NCBI GenBank assembly: GCA_023079485.1
Contig: CM041084.1
Location: 123,492,467 to 123,556,466, forward strand
From: Archilochus colubris
Lineage: Eukaryota; Chordata; Aves; Apodiformes; Trochilidae
Direction of reading: 5' to 3'
Length of the DNA: 64,000 nucleotides
The first letter of the stretch is position 1. Every line of letters starts with the position of its first letter. The position numbers were made by a program, and so were the translations under genes. Shown here one piece after another: positions 12,501 through 25,707 of the stretch. The notes beneath the pieces are model-generated. The model was given only the letters and a program-made list of their open reading frames with translations. It ran no database searches and was not told where the DNA came from.

Positions 12501-14100
12501 GCTATCCTGTCATATACTTTGGAAGGTAAATATCTAATCATAATGTCAGTATATATATCTGAACATGACAATTAAACATATACATTCCCCGGACTTCACT
12601 GGTCCTCTTTAATAATCTCCATAAATCTAAAAGAGAACTCACTATGACTTGTTGACTCCTATGGAGCAGACTTACCTCTCCTTTCCAAATAATGTAAAGC
12701 TTTTACATTTGGTCTTATTGCTACTGAAAGCATATATCTAATTCCTAATATATCAGTTAGGAATATATATCAGTTAAGGAACTAGAGCTTGTAATGTGAG
12801 TTTCAAACACTTATAAATACACCCATTTTCAGACTTTGAAAATACACTTTACTGGATGGACACTAAATAATTAAAGACACTCCTTTCAAATACTGGTTTC
12901 ATACTCATTATCTGTTTTAATCACTAAATATTCACACAATTAATCCCCAACAATCTAGATTAGCTATGGGTAAACAATGTCACCCTGTGACATTGTACCC
13001 TGTGACTCATGCTAACAGCTACAGATCTTTATCTTTTCAGCCCAAGGTCATGAAGTTCTGTTCTTCCAGAAAGAGAGATGGAAAAACCATGGGCTTTTCC
13101 TAGCTTGCTCTTCTTTCCTCTCTCACTGGTGATACTTTTTATGTTTCTTTGCCAAAAGAAAAATGGTGATCACATTTGCTCCCAACATAGTTCATTCTTT
13201 CCTGGGGAAGAAGATGTTTTGATTTTATGACACATGTTTCTTGCTTGTTCTATAGGATTAATTTTATATTTTTTACAATGCATCTTTTCAGTCTAAAAGA
13301 CAAGTGATAAGCAAATGTGGCTTTAAAACTAATTCACTCTTGTTTGTTCTAAATTCTTGTTTTAATCTTGCGGATTTTACTTATTGCAGTACTTCTGTCC
13401 CAAAAGTTTCCATGTGCTTTTTCTCGGTTACACATTGTGTTTCATAATGTTTCAAATAAGCTCATGTGTTGCTGGTTGTAAGTATTAGCAGTACTACAAT
13501 GTTACAAAATGGTTCTACACTGTCCACAGGTATCAGGTCCCAGGCAAACAGTCATTACATCTTTCTTAATATCCTTCGCCTCTGTGGGTGCAACCCCTTT
13601 GGCATCAGTCTAACTATGTATGGATAATCACACTCATTCTCTAACACAGCTGCTAGGTTACAATTAAACTCCCTTGAGGGCTGTGTGTCCATCTAAACAT
13701 GCATGTTCTGCAACAAAATTTTCTTTGATGATAACTTAATGTCTATACCAATAATGAGAAACCATGGCATACTCTTATAGCATTGCCTCCGACCTTGAGG
13801 AAATATGTGTGCTAATACTGTATTTGTTTTTAAAGATATCTTCAATGAAAGCGTGAAGTTTAGTGGTGGAAAAGCTTTGAATTAACCTTTAGGACACTCT
13901 TTTGGCAGACCAACCAGGACATTTACACCATACTTACTGCAAAGACATTAGATAGTTTAAATCCATTGCAGAAGAGAGTAAGTCCTCATGTTTTTCTGTA
14001 TTGCATTTCCAGCTGACAGACAACCTGACATGATTATGTGCTGATCTGGAAACATAACAGCAAACAGAAGAACCCCCAAGGACTCAAGAAAGCACTTGCA

Positions 14101-14161
14101 TTAGATAGAGGAAAAAAAAGCTCAGACTGATTAGATAGAGGGAAAAAAAAGTTCAGACTGA
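14101..14161. repeat. 30-bp tandem duplication
   Basis: Two neighbouring copies of about 30-31 bp begin TTAGATAGAG and end TCAGACTGA. They differ by one added G and one C/T change, which indicates a fairly recent local duplication. Confidence 0.85.
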
Positions 14162-15884
14162 CATTTAGACATTGCACTTTTCTACTAGAGAATGGGCTAA
14201 GCCTGTCCATACCAGATATAGAAATCCTGAGAGCTTTTTCCTATACTTGCCTCTCATGTTAGCTTTTAGAACACTTGCTACTGAGAAAAATGCTAAACCA
14301 TCAGAAAAACTTTTTGTGACAAAGACAGGTTTGAAATAACAGACTATCCTGTAGACACTGTTAATGTCCTCATTAACAGATAAGATGCATTGACCTATTA
14401 CAAATACATGGAATATAAATGTCCTTCAGATGTCCATTGTAAAGTTTTTCTTGGGTTTATTTCAAATTATCTCTTTCTCTTAGGTGTAAAGAATGTTAAT
14501 TACGTGTTGAAATTCCCTGACACTTTTCTCCATGTTTTTTGGGATACTTAAATGGAGTAATACATTGTAGCATGGTTCACTGTAGTGTTCACCTTTGCAA
14601 CACTTAGTTATCCCCTGAAATGTTCCTCATTCCAGCTGGATACACAGTCATTATTCACTGACCTAACACTTATTTCTGGTGAAGTATTTCTGGTGTCAAC
14701 AGAGTTGACATTAAGATAACTGTGCCAATTGAAGGTATGTACTGTGTGAAGAGTCTATTGCTTTCATTATATTATTCAGAATAAAATCCAGAAAGTTATT
14801 TTTTAAAAATGAAGAAAATTTACTCCCAGTAGAAGATCCAGGTCAATACAAACACTTTAAATGCTCCTTAAGTGATAAGGAAATTGCCAGCAATGTGGAT
14901 ATTTGAATAGAGTTTAAAGATAGTTTTGAAATAATTAAGAACTCTTGTTTTGCTAGCCTATGCATTTTTCCAAAAATGTATGTTTCTACATTTTTTTAAT
15001 CTTCCATATTGATAACTTAGTTTCAGATTATTCTGAATAAATAATAAATGTGATATCAATTATCTAGAGTGGCAAGGTAATAGGAAAATTATTCATAAGT
15101 GCATTACAAAATTCTTATCCAGAGATAATTGCATGGGAAGCAGATGACTCACTTTGGACTATTGTATTAGTGACTTATGTGAGGAAAAGGAGTACAAACC
15201 TCATTAATGCTATGAAATCATGTTACCCTAAGTGAAAATCTCTATTGAAATTGTAACACAACAGTAAATTTATGCCACTTCCTACATTAGCATCCTGCAT
15301 ATGTAGTTAATGGTATTACATTAGTGGTGATGTCAAATATTAATTTAAATAAGTAAAACTTTAAGGAAAAATCATATTTGTGGAAAAAACATGTAAAAGA
15401 GAAAAAGAGAGACATGCAGAGTAAAAAATGGGGCTCACATAACAGTGAAACAATAAAAATTAGAGAAAACTAGATTCCAGTTAGAAAGAAACACATTCCT
15501 AGTATTCAACAACCTGGCCCTGAGGCAGGCCTGCATGCCTCCTACCTGCAAGACATATGCAGACAGATAAAAGGGATGGAAAAGAATACACTCCACATCG
15601 CCCCGCAACTTATCTTGGTTACAGCCTTGAGGACTAGCTAGAAAAACAGAGTAATTGGAGTCATTGCATTAACCTGCCATGAATATATTAATGAACTTTT
15701 AGCATATTAAAATACATACCCGTGGGCTAGAGGCACCCCTACTAACAAAGAGCCCCTTACTGGGCATGCATAGGCCAATTTTTAAGCATTGCCACTTAAA
15801 ATGAAAGAGAGGAATTAGTTAACTAATCATGGGTGCAAATGATAGTATAATGTTAGAGATTAAGTTCTCTCTCATGATTTTGGG

Positions 15885-15892
15885 TATAAAAG
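15885..15892 (+). promoter_or_regulatory. TATA box of the LTR-like element
   Basis: TATAAAAG, a close match to the consensus TATA box, lies about 27 bases upstream of the AATAAA at 15912. Confidence 0.5.
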
Positions 15893-15911
15893 TAGCACTG
15901 GCATTTTGGGA

Positions 15912-15917
15912 AATAAA
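15912..15917 (+). terminator. Polyadenylation signal of the LTR-like element
   Basis: Canonical AATAAA followed within about 15 bases by a TTTCTTTGTG downstream element. The spacing fits the end of an R region. Confidence 0.45.
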
Positions 15918-17316
15918 GCTTTCTTTGTGCAATGCCACTCTGCTGCCCTTTCTATGCAGAAATGGATACTAAAGCAAATATCTTGTCTCTGTAAGCACAT
16001 TGGCTCAATGTACATCAGGTAACAGACCCCCCTTTCAGGACAACAGCAGCAAATTTTTCTTTGATGGCTTGCTTTTCAGAAGCATAAAGACTCTAGTAAC
16101 CTGACAGAGAAGACAGTCAATATCACCTCCAATCCACAGTGCTAACTGAAAGAGAAAAATTTTGAATTCTCAGTCTATTGTTACCAATCTGATTTACACA
16201 TCTTAACGCTTACCTGGTAAATCAGAATTTGTCTGCAGTTTAACTTCAAAGTGAGTGAGAATGTGTAGCATAATGCTTAAATGTGAATGCAGGGTGAAAG
16301 TTGCCCCTAGTGTCAAGTGACTAAAATTGCAAGAATTATTTTCGATCCATTTAACTTGCTTGCTTTCCTCTTCATCTATTCTGACATCACTTTTTACTTG
16401 GTGCAGCTGTTTAGCAACCATGAACTTGGAAGAATTGTCTGGAGAGCACTCTGCCTTATTTCAAGAATGATGTTACTGAAAGAAAATAAGGTTGATTCCT
16501 TAACTATTCCCATCCTGTCAAGTTGTTCTGAAAATTAAATTGAAACAAGGGAATGAATATCATGTGGAAAGTAGTAATCTCACCTGCTGAAACATATGCT
16601 AATCTGGCTCACAACCCGGGTGGGACTGGTTTCCTAAGGAGTACTTGTGCTGCTACTCCTTGGACACAACACATATCATTTTGGCTATTTAACATTTAAC
16701 TTGTAATCTTCTGGTCTGAACAATGCTTCACATGGAAATCCACAAAGAGTGGTATAAGAAGAGTGGCTAATATCAACACATGCTTCCAGAATATCCGACC
16801 TACTGTCTGTGTATATTTGCAGTGATTTGAAAACACTCAGAAAATCTGATGTTTCTTCCACGCTATAGGTTCTCCACAAAGGTCTATACTGAAAGTACAT
16901 TATATATTTAATAAAAGCAATACAGTTTGGATGCAACAGTTTTCATATGAATTCTTTGTAAAAACTATTCATGCTTGTGCACTGTTTTTCAAAGATTTAC
17001 CTTATGAAAGGTGTTCAGGAAAACAATAACAGCCACATAGCTAGATACTACGTTACTGCCAGAAAAAACATAAATCTGAATTTGGTTATGTGGTAAAAGT
17101 ATTCAAAGAAACAATATTAGAATTTGAAACTTGCTTGAGGCACAATAATGTACAATAAACTATTGTAACCTGTGGATCTGAAATTGTAATATACCACAAA
17201 AATACACCTTAAATTTAAAAATGTTCTGTATTTCACACAGCAGATTATTTCACCATACAATAGGTGGTGGCCTGAATGGATTTACAATGTATGAGTAAGC
17301 AAACAAAGAAGAGCAT

Positions 17317-17339
17317 AGAAAGAAAGAAAGAAAAAAAAA
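17317..17339. repeat. (GAAA)n microsatellite
   Basis: Three to four AGAA units followed by an A run. Confidence 0.8.
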
Positions 17340-19784
17340 GCCCAGGTATTAAAAAACATGACTTTGAAAACCCAGTGGCCTTCTCCTGTTGTTCAAAACT
17401 CTGGCATGGAGTTATCATTGATTAATTACACAGGATGGGAGCCATATAAATCTCATTTTTTCATTAGTCAATCTCAATCCAGCTTTGAATCTCCTCAGGG
17501 TTCACCACTACTAATGATTCGCTCCATTTAACACGTCTTATTTTCTGTAAATCAGGATTTTCTTCTCTGGTGAATTATTGTTGTAACAGTCTGGACAGTG
17601 GTGGTATAATAATATAATAGGTCTGTTTTCAATAGATTTTGTTTAATAAACTTCACCTAAGATGTATGTCAGTAAAAGGAACAATTACTTTGAAAAAAAA
17701 CCAACTATTAAGAGTTAGTAGATTAGATTTTTCATTTAAGATGATTACTTGTTTTGTCATAAATATAGAAAAACTGCAACATGAAAACTATACCTTAGTA
17801 TACTCAGAACAAATATTTAATTTTTAAAATAACTAATTTCAAGATATTTTGCTGTGTAAATTACACTATTCATAATAGAATTATAGAATAAAAAAATACT
17901 TTATTGAAACAAATAATTTAAAACAGAGATTCTCAGAATTGATCCACATAAGAATTAATTTTGAGTTTTTGCTTTCACAAAAACTCTAGTAATCATTTTG
18001 TAATGCAATGGAGGAAATTTCAATATCTCAAGAGAATATTAACATTCTTATTTAGACATCATTCACGTTCACATTTTGTGTATTGGTTCCACAGTCCTGT
18101 TGATATTGGAAACTATTACTTCCTGACCTTTAGGTTTGAAACCACTGCTGTCTTCTTGGGGACATACTTATTATTACTCCAAAACCTCCTGTTTCTATAA
18201 AAATATAAGTAAGTTTCATGCACACATACAGGAAAACAATTTGAATTCAAAGAAAGATAATTACCTTCTTTTCTCTTAGACTTATGGGACATACTCTTTT
18301 TAGAAATATTTATTTTCAGTTTTAGTTTTCCACATATTAACTTTATATTTAATGGAACTAATTCTTAACACAATAGTAACAATATATATTTTGTATTTTT
18401 TCATTTATCAATTCTCTAACTGCACAACAAGATACCAAAACAGTATGGTTTGGGTTTGACATTAAATATCCACTTACTGTAGTTCAGGAGAACTATAGGG
18501 TTATTAAAAATGTTATATATTAGAATGTAGTATTAAAATATAATATTAAATATTTACCTAGGTTTGTATTTGGCTAATTTGGGGTGCACTCTGTACAGTT
18601 CGCAGGTACTGTAATCTTCGTTGAGAAGATGATTAAAACAGGGAAATGGTTAAAAATCCAAGAAAACACCTGCATTCAGATCCAGACTGTCCCTGAATTG
18701 CTTTTGGCACCAGTCTCGCTGAGGTGGAGCTATGGTAAATACTAGTTTTGTCCTTAGAAGAAGGAGGAAATGAATAGACAAACAGAAGAACACCAAGAGA
18801 ATAAAGACAGCTCTGTCCTGACTTACAAGGAAGACAGAGAATGTCAGAAAACACATGGGAAAAGAAGCCTTTGCTATGGTAGGGGACTGATGCAAAGCTC
18901 TTTGAATTCACTGGAGAAAAAGCAATAACCATGTTTACTAAGCATTGGATCCATTGGTTGGTGAATATCTGTACAACTGCATTGCAGCAGCACAGAACAT
19001 TCCAAGTTCAAATCCCAAATGAACAATTTGTACCATGGTAAGTAAAGACTGTGATGGATTGCTTAATCTCTTAGCATTTTCCACCCTAAAATCAACCTAC
19101 TTGAATTTAAGTTCAAAATAATAGTATTTGTTTTCTTGATGTCTAGCTCAAGAGTAGTAGATTTCCATATTCTTCAATATTTCACTTAATATTAAGACTC
19201 TCTCTTATTGACATCAATCTCTTACTGGAGCAAAAGGGAGTGCAAACCAGGACAAGGAGGCATAGAGAACTACATCTTTGCTTCTATATAGAAGAGAAAG
19301 AGCAATGTCAATATTATCCTGTCATCCTATTTATTTTCTTTGAGAATGTTTATAAATACATATATTTGACTAATATATTTCCCGTATGCTGATCACATTA
19401 AAGATAAGTACATCACAATCTGAATTGAAATATTGCATTTTTTTTGAGAATTCTCAAATACTTTGAGAATTTATGGCATTCCTTTAACTTGTGGTGCAAC
19501 AGTCATAATGGGTTTAAGATGATTAGGTTCATGTCTGCTCTCCTTCGTTTTACCTTGGCACTGATTTTAACAGCAGTGAGTGTCCTATACCACAGAATCA
19601 GTTGAATTCTTCACTCAAGATGTTTTACAGGATAATTCCTACACTCACTTGTGTTGTGGAATACAAAACTGTAGCTCCCTTATGAATTTCAGGTAGACGA
19701 GACATTTGGCCAGTGGCCTTTTTCCACACACCTGCCAGGCAATGCAGCTATAGAAATATTGGCTAAATTTAAGAAGACTTTTCT

Positions 19785-19801
19785 AAAAAAAAAAAAAAAA
19801 A
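19785..19801. repeat. poly-A run (17)
   Basis: Uninterrupted run of 17 A. The sequence upstream does not resemble a processed gene copy. Confidence 0.85.
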
Positions 19802-21048
19802 GTAGAAAATATCCTTTTCCACTGTCTTTGTTGCTTGATAAATACAAGAAAATTGAAGGATATAAAGAATTCAGGTTTACTGCAAATCCACTTTCACTTT
19901 ACTTGGAAACAGGTGTTACTCACAGCCCTCTTACCTCAGCAAAACCACATGCAAACACAAAGTGGGGACACTAAGGAATCACAGATTTACCATTCAAATC
20001 TTTGTAAACTATGCTGTGAGAACCTGTTGTCTATAAAATGCTTTTATTCGCTTTACTGAGAGAGATATGGTCTCGTGTACTGAATCATGTCATCTCATCT
20101 AAACACTGATGTCATGAAATCATAGAAATGACAATGAAATTACTTCTTTTAAAATATTACAACATTATCTATATTTTTGACTCCAACTAGTTTCATTATG
20201 CAAGATAAAATTCAAGACTCAAATTGTCAATTTCATCACCCTATGCTTTAGCTAACCATGAAGACTGTACATGGCAGCTTTCTTGATATTATTCAAAGCT
20301 TACATATGTTATGTAGGTTTATAACAACCTTTTTTTACTGCCTCAAACATAGCTCCCTCAAAACATAAAGTTACTGAAAAACTTTAAATTTTATGTATAA
20401 GGTGAATACAAAAGAGTATATATTTATTTTCATAGAAAAACAGAGGAATTTCAACTTTGCTCAAGAAGATTCTACAGAATTCTTATTCTTTTGAGCATGA
20501 TACAATTTAACAAGTCCCTTTTCTTTCTACACAAAATAAGTGTAGACATACCAGAGCATGACTCAAAGCATGAGAGAAATGTGAATGCAGAATTAGGAAA
20601 AAAATGTTCTCTCTCCAGTTTGAAAATCTGTCTGGATATTTATTTTAGCCATACCTAGATTTTAGTGCATCTTTCTCACAGCTGATGATCTTTGCAAATG
20701 TGTTCCTTGAACATACACAGCAGTTAGAAATTATTCACCTTATGCCAACCTGGTGAGAAAACATAGTGTTTAAACACAACATGTCACCTGTACTAAACTA
20801 CCAGCGAGATACATATTTTACTATACAAAGAAAATGGTTATTAATGTTATAATTGTATTATGTTCTTCAAGAAAACTTTACATATATCTTTCACTCAAAC
20901 ACCTGCTTAGAAAAGTGGTCAGTTATATGTAATTATCCTGACAAGAATGACTGCTTAAGAGAAAAGCTATACTACTGCACTTTTTAAAAACATTGATTCA
21001 AGGGTTACATTTTAGCTATGAAAAATAATTTAGTTGGCTTGAAAAATG

Positions 21049-21053
21049 TCAGC
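21049..21053. repeat. Target-site duplication, left
   Basis: TCAGC abuts the TGTCACGG end of the LTR and is repeated exactly at 21817-21821. Confidence 0.85.
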
Positions 21054-21182
21054 TGTCACGGTTTAACACTGGCCCGGCAATTAAACCGAATAACAGACGC
21101 TCTCTATTAATCTCTCTCTCCTGATAAGAAAGGAGAGAGAATAAGGGAGAGAGACTTATGGTTGGAAACTAAACTACACAAC

Positions 21183-21188
21183 TTTAAT
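21183..21188 (-). terminator. Candidate poly-A signal of the solo LTR
   Basis: ATTAAA on the minus strand, about 130 bases before the LTR 3' end. It is a common variant of AATAAA, and its use is inferred. Confidence 0.3.
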
Positions 21189-21486
21189 GAACAGTAATGT
21201 AAATAGGGAAAATTACTAAATATATACAAATATACAGGAAAATGGAAACCACATTCCTCCCCCTTTCCCCCAATAACTCTCACGTCACCACCGAGGTGTA
21301 GGGCAGCCCTGGGAAAGTCCAGGCTGGACTCCTGGAGTCGGCAGCAGTCGGGAACCGGAGGCAGGAACACACAGATATGGGCTGGCACGGATTAGGACCA
21401 CAGGCAGACAAACGGACAGGATCCTTCCAGGATGCCGGGTGAAGGGAAGCAGGAAAAGATCTGGCTCGGCCCTCGTGATGCCTCAA

Positions 21487-21493
21487 ATTTATA
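21487..21493 (-). promoter_or_regulatory. Candidate TATA box of the solo LTR
   Basis: TATAAAT on the minus strand, within the higher-GC central part of the LTR. This position fits a U3/R border with transcription running toward lower coordinates. Confidence 0.45.
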
Positions 21494-21816
21494 CTGAGTG
21501 TGACGTATATGGGATGGAATACTCTGTTTGGTTAATTCTGGCATCTATCTTGTCTGTTCCTCCCCAAAGGAGGGCTCAGGTGGGACCTCTGTGTCCTCCT
21601 GGACGGTAAAATGTTTTCATGCAGAGCCGAGCAGTGTCCTTGGCCTTGCATACCAGTCTCTGGCTGGAACTATAAACATCAAGTGTTATCAGTCCTAGAA
21701 ACAGACACTGAGAAACTTGCTGTTAGTTTCACAAGTGCAGCTACTTACAAGGGACTTAGCTAAAAGCAAAAGTACAGAAACAGAAAACCACCTTTATCCT
21801 GGTCCAAACCAGGACA

Positions 21817-21821
21817 TCAGC
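21817..21821. repeat. Target-site duplication, right
   Basis: TCAGC directly follows the AGGACA end of the LTR and matches 21049-21053. Confidence 0.85.
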
Positions 21822-22555
21822 ATAAGTATCTCTCTTATCTTTCAGTATGAGGTTCCACCACAGAGAAATAAGACCTTCTAATGTTGATGTTTGCATCATT
21901 AAATATTCTTTGACATAATAAAATAAGTATCATCAAGTTCTCCTATAGCAACAGCATAGTCTATTTGCTAACAGAAACTCCTAAAATGAAAGGGTTTCTT
22001 GAGTGGAACCTTTTGCTAACGAATTACTGTTCTGATATAGTCCTGAACCCTGATATTATGCATTGCTTACAAAGCTGTACAGTGTTTCATTGTCAAGGAC
22101 TTCAGTTTACTGAATAAGGTAAAGGCTTAGGCTTGTTCTCTTCAACTAATATCATCAGACCAAAAAGTCACTTCTGTGGCTGGGCAGCACAATAGGCAGG
22201 ACAGCCAGATTACTCAGGGTGGGAACCGTTGCAATAGAAATTACATTAACCAAGCTCAGTTTCATCATAGATATTAATGCTTTCAGCCATCATAATAGCT
22301 AATTCCTTCAGCCAATGACTAGAATAAGTAATTAATTAGTTTAGGATTTGTAAGTACTAGTAGTATTGAATATGTATGGCAGTCAAGAGGAGTTTTATTT
22401 TAAAGTATAAAATTATCCTGAATTCTCAGCCAATCCGTTGCAGATATTTCTGCTCTCTAAATCAGTCCTTAAACTTTTTTTTATCACATATGCCATTAGT
22501 AAAAAATTCTGATCATGTACACAATATGGTTTAAAACTTGAAACTTGAAAAAGAA
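21822..22555. other. AT-rich sequence without recognisable genes
   Basis: Unique-looking spacer between the solo LTR and a CR1 3' end. Nothing is recognised in it. Confidence 0.5.
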
Positions 22556-22785
22556 GAGTGGACATTTAGGTTAAAAGGAAAAAAATTAGGAAAAAATTCT
22601 ATACGGTCAGGGTGGCGAGACACTGGAACAGATTGCCCAGGGTAGCTGTGGCTTCTCCATCCCTGAAAGTGTTCAAGGGGAGACTGGATGGAGCCTTGAG
22701 CAACCTGGTCTAGTGGGAAGGTGTCCCTGCCCATGCAGAGGGGTTGGAACTAGATGAACCTTTTGACCCTTAGCCATTCTATGCT
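22556..22785 (+). mobile_element. CR1 LINE fragment, 3' end, plus strand
   Basis: A short, heavily 5'-truncated CR1. It holds the typical late CR1 sequence readable as 'ggcgagacactggaacagat', 'tgcccagggtagctgtggc', 'ggttggaactagatgaa' and a worn terminal octamer pair, CCATTCTATGCTTCTAT. It contains only the end of ORF2 and the 3' tail, so nothing codes. Confidence 0.88.
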
Positions 22786-24059
22786 TCTATTCCAAATAGA
22801 TGAATATTTATTTATTCAGAGATTATAGACATTTATTAATGAAGTTTTAATATTTCCATCTCATATTCCAATAGATTGTCTTTTGCATCCCTTAGGGTAC
22901 ATGCTCATATATCCTTTTGGATGCTACTGTCCTGATTGAGTGATATATGTATATGTATATAGTTACACATGAACACTTTTTTTTTTTTAAGAAAAATCAT
23001 TATACACTCTAAAAGCTATTTTGTTGTCATAAGTATTGGATATAGAGAGCCACAAAATGCTAATAAACAAAACATGTACTGGAACTGAAGCTTACAGACA
23101 AACAGGAGGGTTCTTACTGTAATGGAAATAAGGAAGCAGCGTAACTGGAGAAAATCCACACAACTTTTCATCTACCTAAAGAAAAAAAAATACATTGCTT
23201 CAGCTGGAGAAAATAATTATTTAGCCAAACTGTTTGCAAGTCAGCATGCCCTATTTTCATATTAAGTGTAAACAGGCTTTGCAATACTGACGTTAAAATT
23301 TAATTACAGATGAATTTATTGGGAAAATCAATAAGTCTACTATCCTCAGCTGATGTGTGGTAAAATAATCAGCTCATTATCACTCATCCTCAGTTTTCTT
23401 CTGCTACAACTGAGAAAAAAAGATATAACACTTGGTAAGGATAACATTGTGCTATAAAATGTAATCTTTACTTCATATTTTTCTCAGTTCCTGTTATTAA
23501 AAATCTGTTCAGGTCAGCAGATAAACAGAAGAAACATGCAGAGAAGACACTAATTAACATTAATAAAAAAATTACCAACAGACTACTGGATCAATTTCAT
23601 TCAGTGATACATTTCCCTAAAAGGCCAAGAAAGGTTTCTGCTTAGCAGTTTCCTCCAGAACGATGACTTCCTCACCTCCTTCATTAGAATCCTCCCAGAG
23701 GTGATGATTGACTTTTACCCCATCCCTCAGCTCTCCTTTCAGGCACCCACGCAGTAGCCGCTGATGGCCCCCCCTGTGACTCTGTTTTGAATTCCACCTG
23801 ATTCAAGATGCATCAGGATTTGGGGGAGAGGCAGAAAAAGGGAATAAAAAGAGAGGCACACTCATTAGATCTTTGCTGTATAACCAGCTTTTCTGAACTA
23901 GGTAAAGAGATCAAACTAAAAATGCAGACCAGCAAAAGAGAAGGGAAAGTTATGAAATTTCTCTCTGTTCTGTAGTGAAACAGCTAAAATGTTCTCAAGA
24001 GTGAAAAAGCCTCATTTTTGCTTCGCCTGCAGTCTTGTGCCCTCATTTTCTAATGATTA

Positions 24060-24090
24060 TTATTTTTGTTGTTGTTGTTGTTTTTGTTTT
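24060..24090. repeat. (GTT)n microsatellite
   Basis: Four to five GTT units flanked by T runs. Confidence 0.75.
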
Positions 24091-24399
24091 AGTAGCCTGT
24101 TTCAGGAAAAAAGAATACACTAAAAGTACAACTCCAATGTTGCATTTGTACCATCAGCAATGCAAGAGTGGCCTCTCCCTTTTGCTTGAAAAGCACCCTT
24201 TGGCATGGCTTTTGGTATAATAGGGCTTAGTATAATGGCAAGATTTTTATTCTCTTCAGTAGTATCTTTTACGCTCAAATTTTCTCTTTTGAATAATATT
24301 TAAAAGTGTCACATGTAGCTTGTTTTTAGGGATTGTCTTTTGATGAAGTAATAGTCAGAAATGATGATTTTATAATCAATGAAAAAAAAGGAGGGAAAA

Positions 24400-24440
24400 T
24401 AAAAAAACCAGCAGAAAATAAAAAAAATACCAGCAGAAAA
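24400..24440. repeat. about 20-bp tandem duplication
   Basis: AAAAAAACCAGCAGAAAA is followed at once by a near copy with an inserted TA before CCAGCAGAAAA. Confidence 0.75.
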
Positions 24441-25707
24441 CTCCATAATCCAATAATTTATTTATATTACATTCAATAAAATATCACACACTTTTTATTA
24501 ATTTTCAGACTACTGAAGAACATATTTAATTTTTTTTTTTATGAAGAAATGAATGAACATGTAGAAGTAACTTTAAAACTGGACCTAATCACCACAAGGG
24601 ACTGTGTTACTTGAAGTAAAAAAGCTTCAAGCTAGTTAAAATTCTAGAAAATATATATACACAGATATATTGGTGTTCTACACAAATAGATATGTGTGTT
24701 ACTCTTGGGATAATAATCCTGAAACAGTTTCAAATTTCTTTTAGTGAGAATGCAACAGAAAAAAAGTGCTAAGTATACTTATTAATGCTCTTCAGTTATT
24801 TCTTTTTTTATCACTGATAATCTGGATACGTCTTGGTAAACTGAAGACCTGGAATGCCCATTGTAATATTTCCTAGGAAAGTGGCATTCTGGCAGGTGTA
24901 ATGAAGAATATTTGGGCATAATCAAGAAAAGCAGCATAATCTCTCAGCAGTTTATGTTTCATAGGACTGTGATTTTTGATGTTTTTAAAAAAGGTATATT
25001 CGGCCTCTTTCCAGTTTTTAGTGGTTCTACATGTAAAATCACACAGGAAAGAGGTCTACAAATATTTTTTTTTTCAAAAAGTAATTGGACAACAGTGTAT
25101 TAGAAATAGATGGCGAAAAATTAATGCAGGAACAACTTAACCACGTATTTTCAATGTGGATACCATACATGTACATAGGTAAATGAATAGAAATTTTGGG
25201 AGTCCGTTGAAATTATTTGTTAAGAGCCAAATATATTGTCCATGTAGTACAAATCCAGAGTGAGAGTTTTCTAAAAGGAAGACAATTTTTTTTTTTTTGT
25301 GAGGTGATCAGAGATAAAAACCCTCTCTCCTCCCTCAAGATATGAAAGAAAGAAACTGGTGCTGCACCAGATGTCAAAGAAAGAACTCTATTTCACTTGG
25401 AAAATTTGAGTGAACTTTGAGTGTGGAAAGCACCTCTGGGGTCAAGTACCAGCTTTACTTTCAAAATTTAGTTTGCCTCTGTTTGGACTGTAAGTCCTGT
25501 CTTGTCCTTTCTAAAAAAAAATCCTATTTATTTCCTAATGAAACATTATTTTAAGCGATGGGAAGTCTAATTTCATTTCCTTTCTACAAACGTCTACAAA
25601 TGAGAACTGGTAGAAGACATTAGAAATATAGGCTGGTGCTACTACAACTAATTCTGTCATACTGAGGTTTTTTTCTTTAAGCTCTGATTTATTATCTAAG
25701 CAGAGAG

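Larger units (their letters stand above)
8837..15518. other. AT-rich sequence without recognisable genes
   Basis: I find no nameable coding or RNA gene. Low-complexity AACC-type sequence near 9.48 kb and a 30-bp tandem duplication near 14.1 kb are listed separately. Short duplications of about 10-15 bp occur near 12.75 kb (around 'atatcagtta') and 12.98 kb (ACCCTGTGAC twice). Confidence 0.55.
15519..16033 (+). mobile_element. Probable solo LTR of an endogenous retrovirus, plus strand
   Basis: The block is richer in GC than its surroundings and has LTR architecture. It opens at TGAGGCAGGC, has a long upstream part, a TATAAAAG box at 15885, an AATAAA signal at 15912 and a T-rich U5-like stretch, and closes near GGTAACA at about 16030. 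The short distance from TATA box to AATAAA implies a very short R region, as in some alpha/beta-like retroviruses. No gag, pol or env follows, so it would be a solo LTR. I could not find a target-site duplication, so both edges are approximate. A non-retroviral promoter with a poly-A signal cannot be excluded. Confidence 0.45.
16034..21048. other. AT-rich sequence without recognisable genes
   Basis: No gene or named repeat is seen. There is a GAAA-type microsatellite near 17.32 kb and a poly-A run near 19.79 kb. At about 18880-18915 a fragment resembles the 'gatccaaagcccattgaa'-type ancient repeat common in amniote genomes, but the match is weak. Confidence 0.5.
21054..21816 (-). mobile_element. 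Complete solo LTR of an avian endogenous retrovirus
   Basis: The element is 763 bp. On the minus strand it starts TGTCCTGGTTTGGACC and ends GTTTAACCGTGACA, giving the TG...CA ends of an LTR with the imperfect inverted pair TGTC/GACA. Both sides carry the same 5 bases, TCAGC (21049-21053 and 21817-21821), a 5-bp target duplication that fixes the boundaries exactly. TATAAAT (minus strand, 21487-21493) and ATTAAA (minus strand, 21183-21188) are plausible promoter and poly-A signals about 300 bases apart. No internal viral genes are present, so it formed by recombination between two LTRs. The terminal sequence resembles ERVL/ERV3-class bird LTRs, but the exact family is not established. Confidence 0.9.

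Noticed and set aside
19000..19030. AGTTCAAATCC resembling a tRNA B box
   Set aside because: No matching A box, no foldable cloverleaf and no acceptor stem around it.
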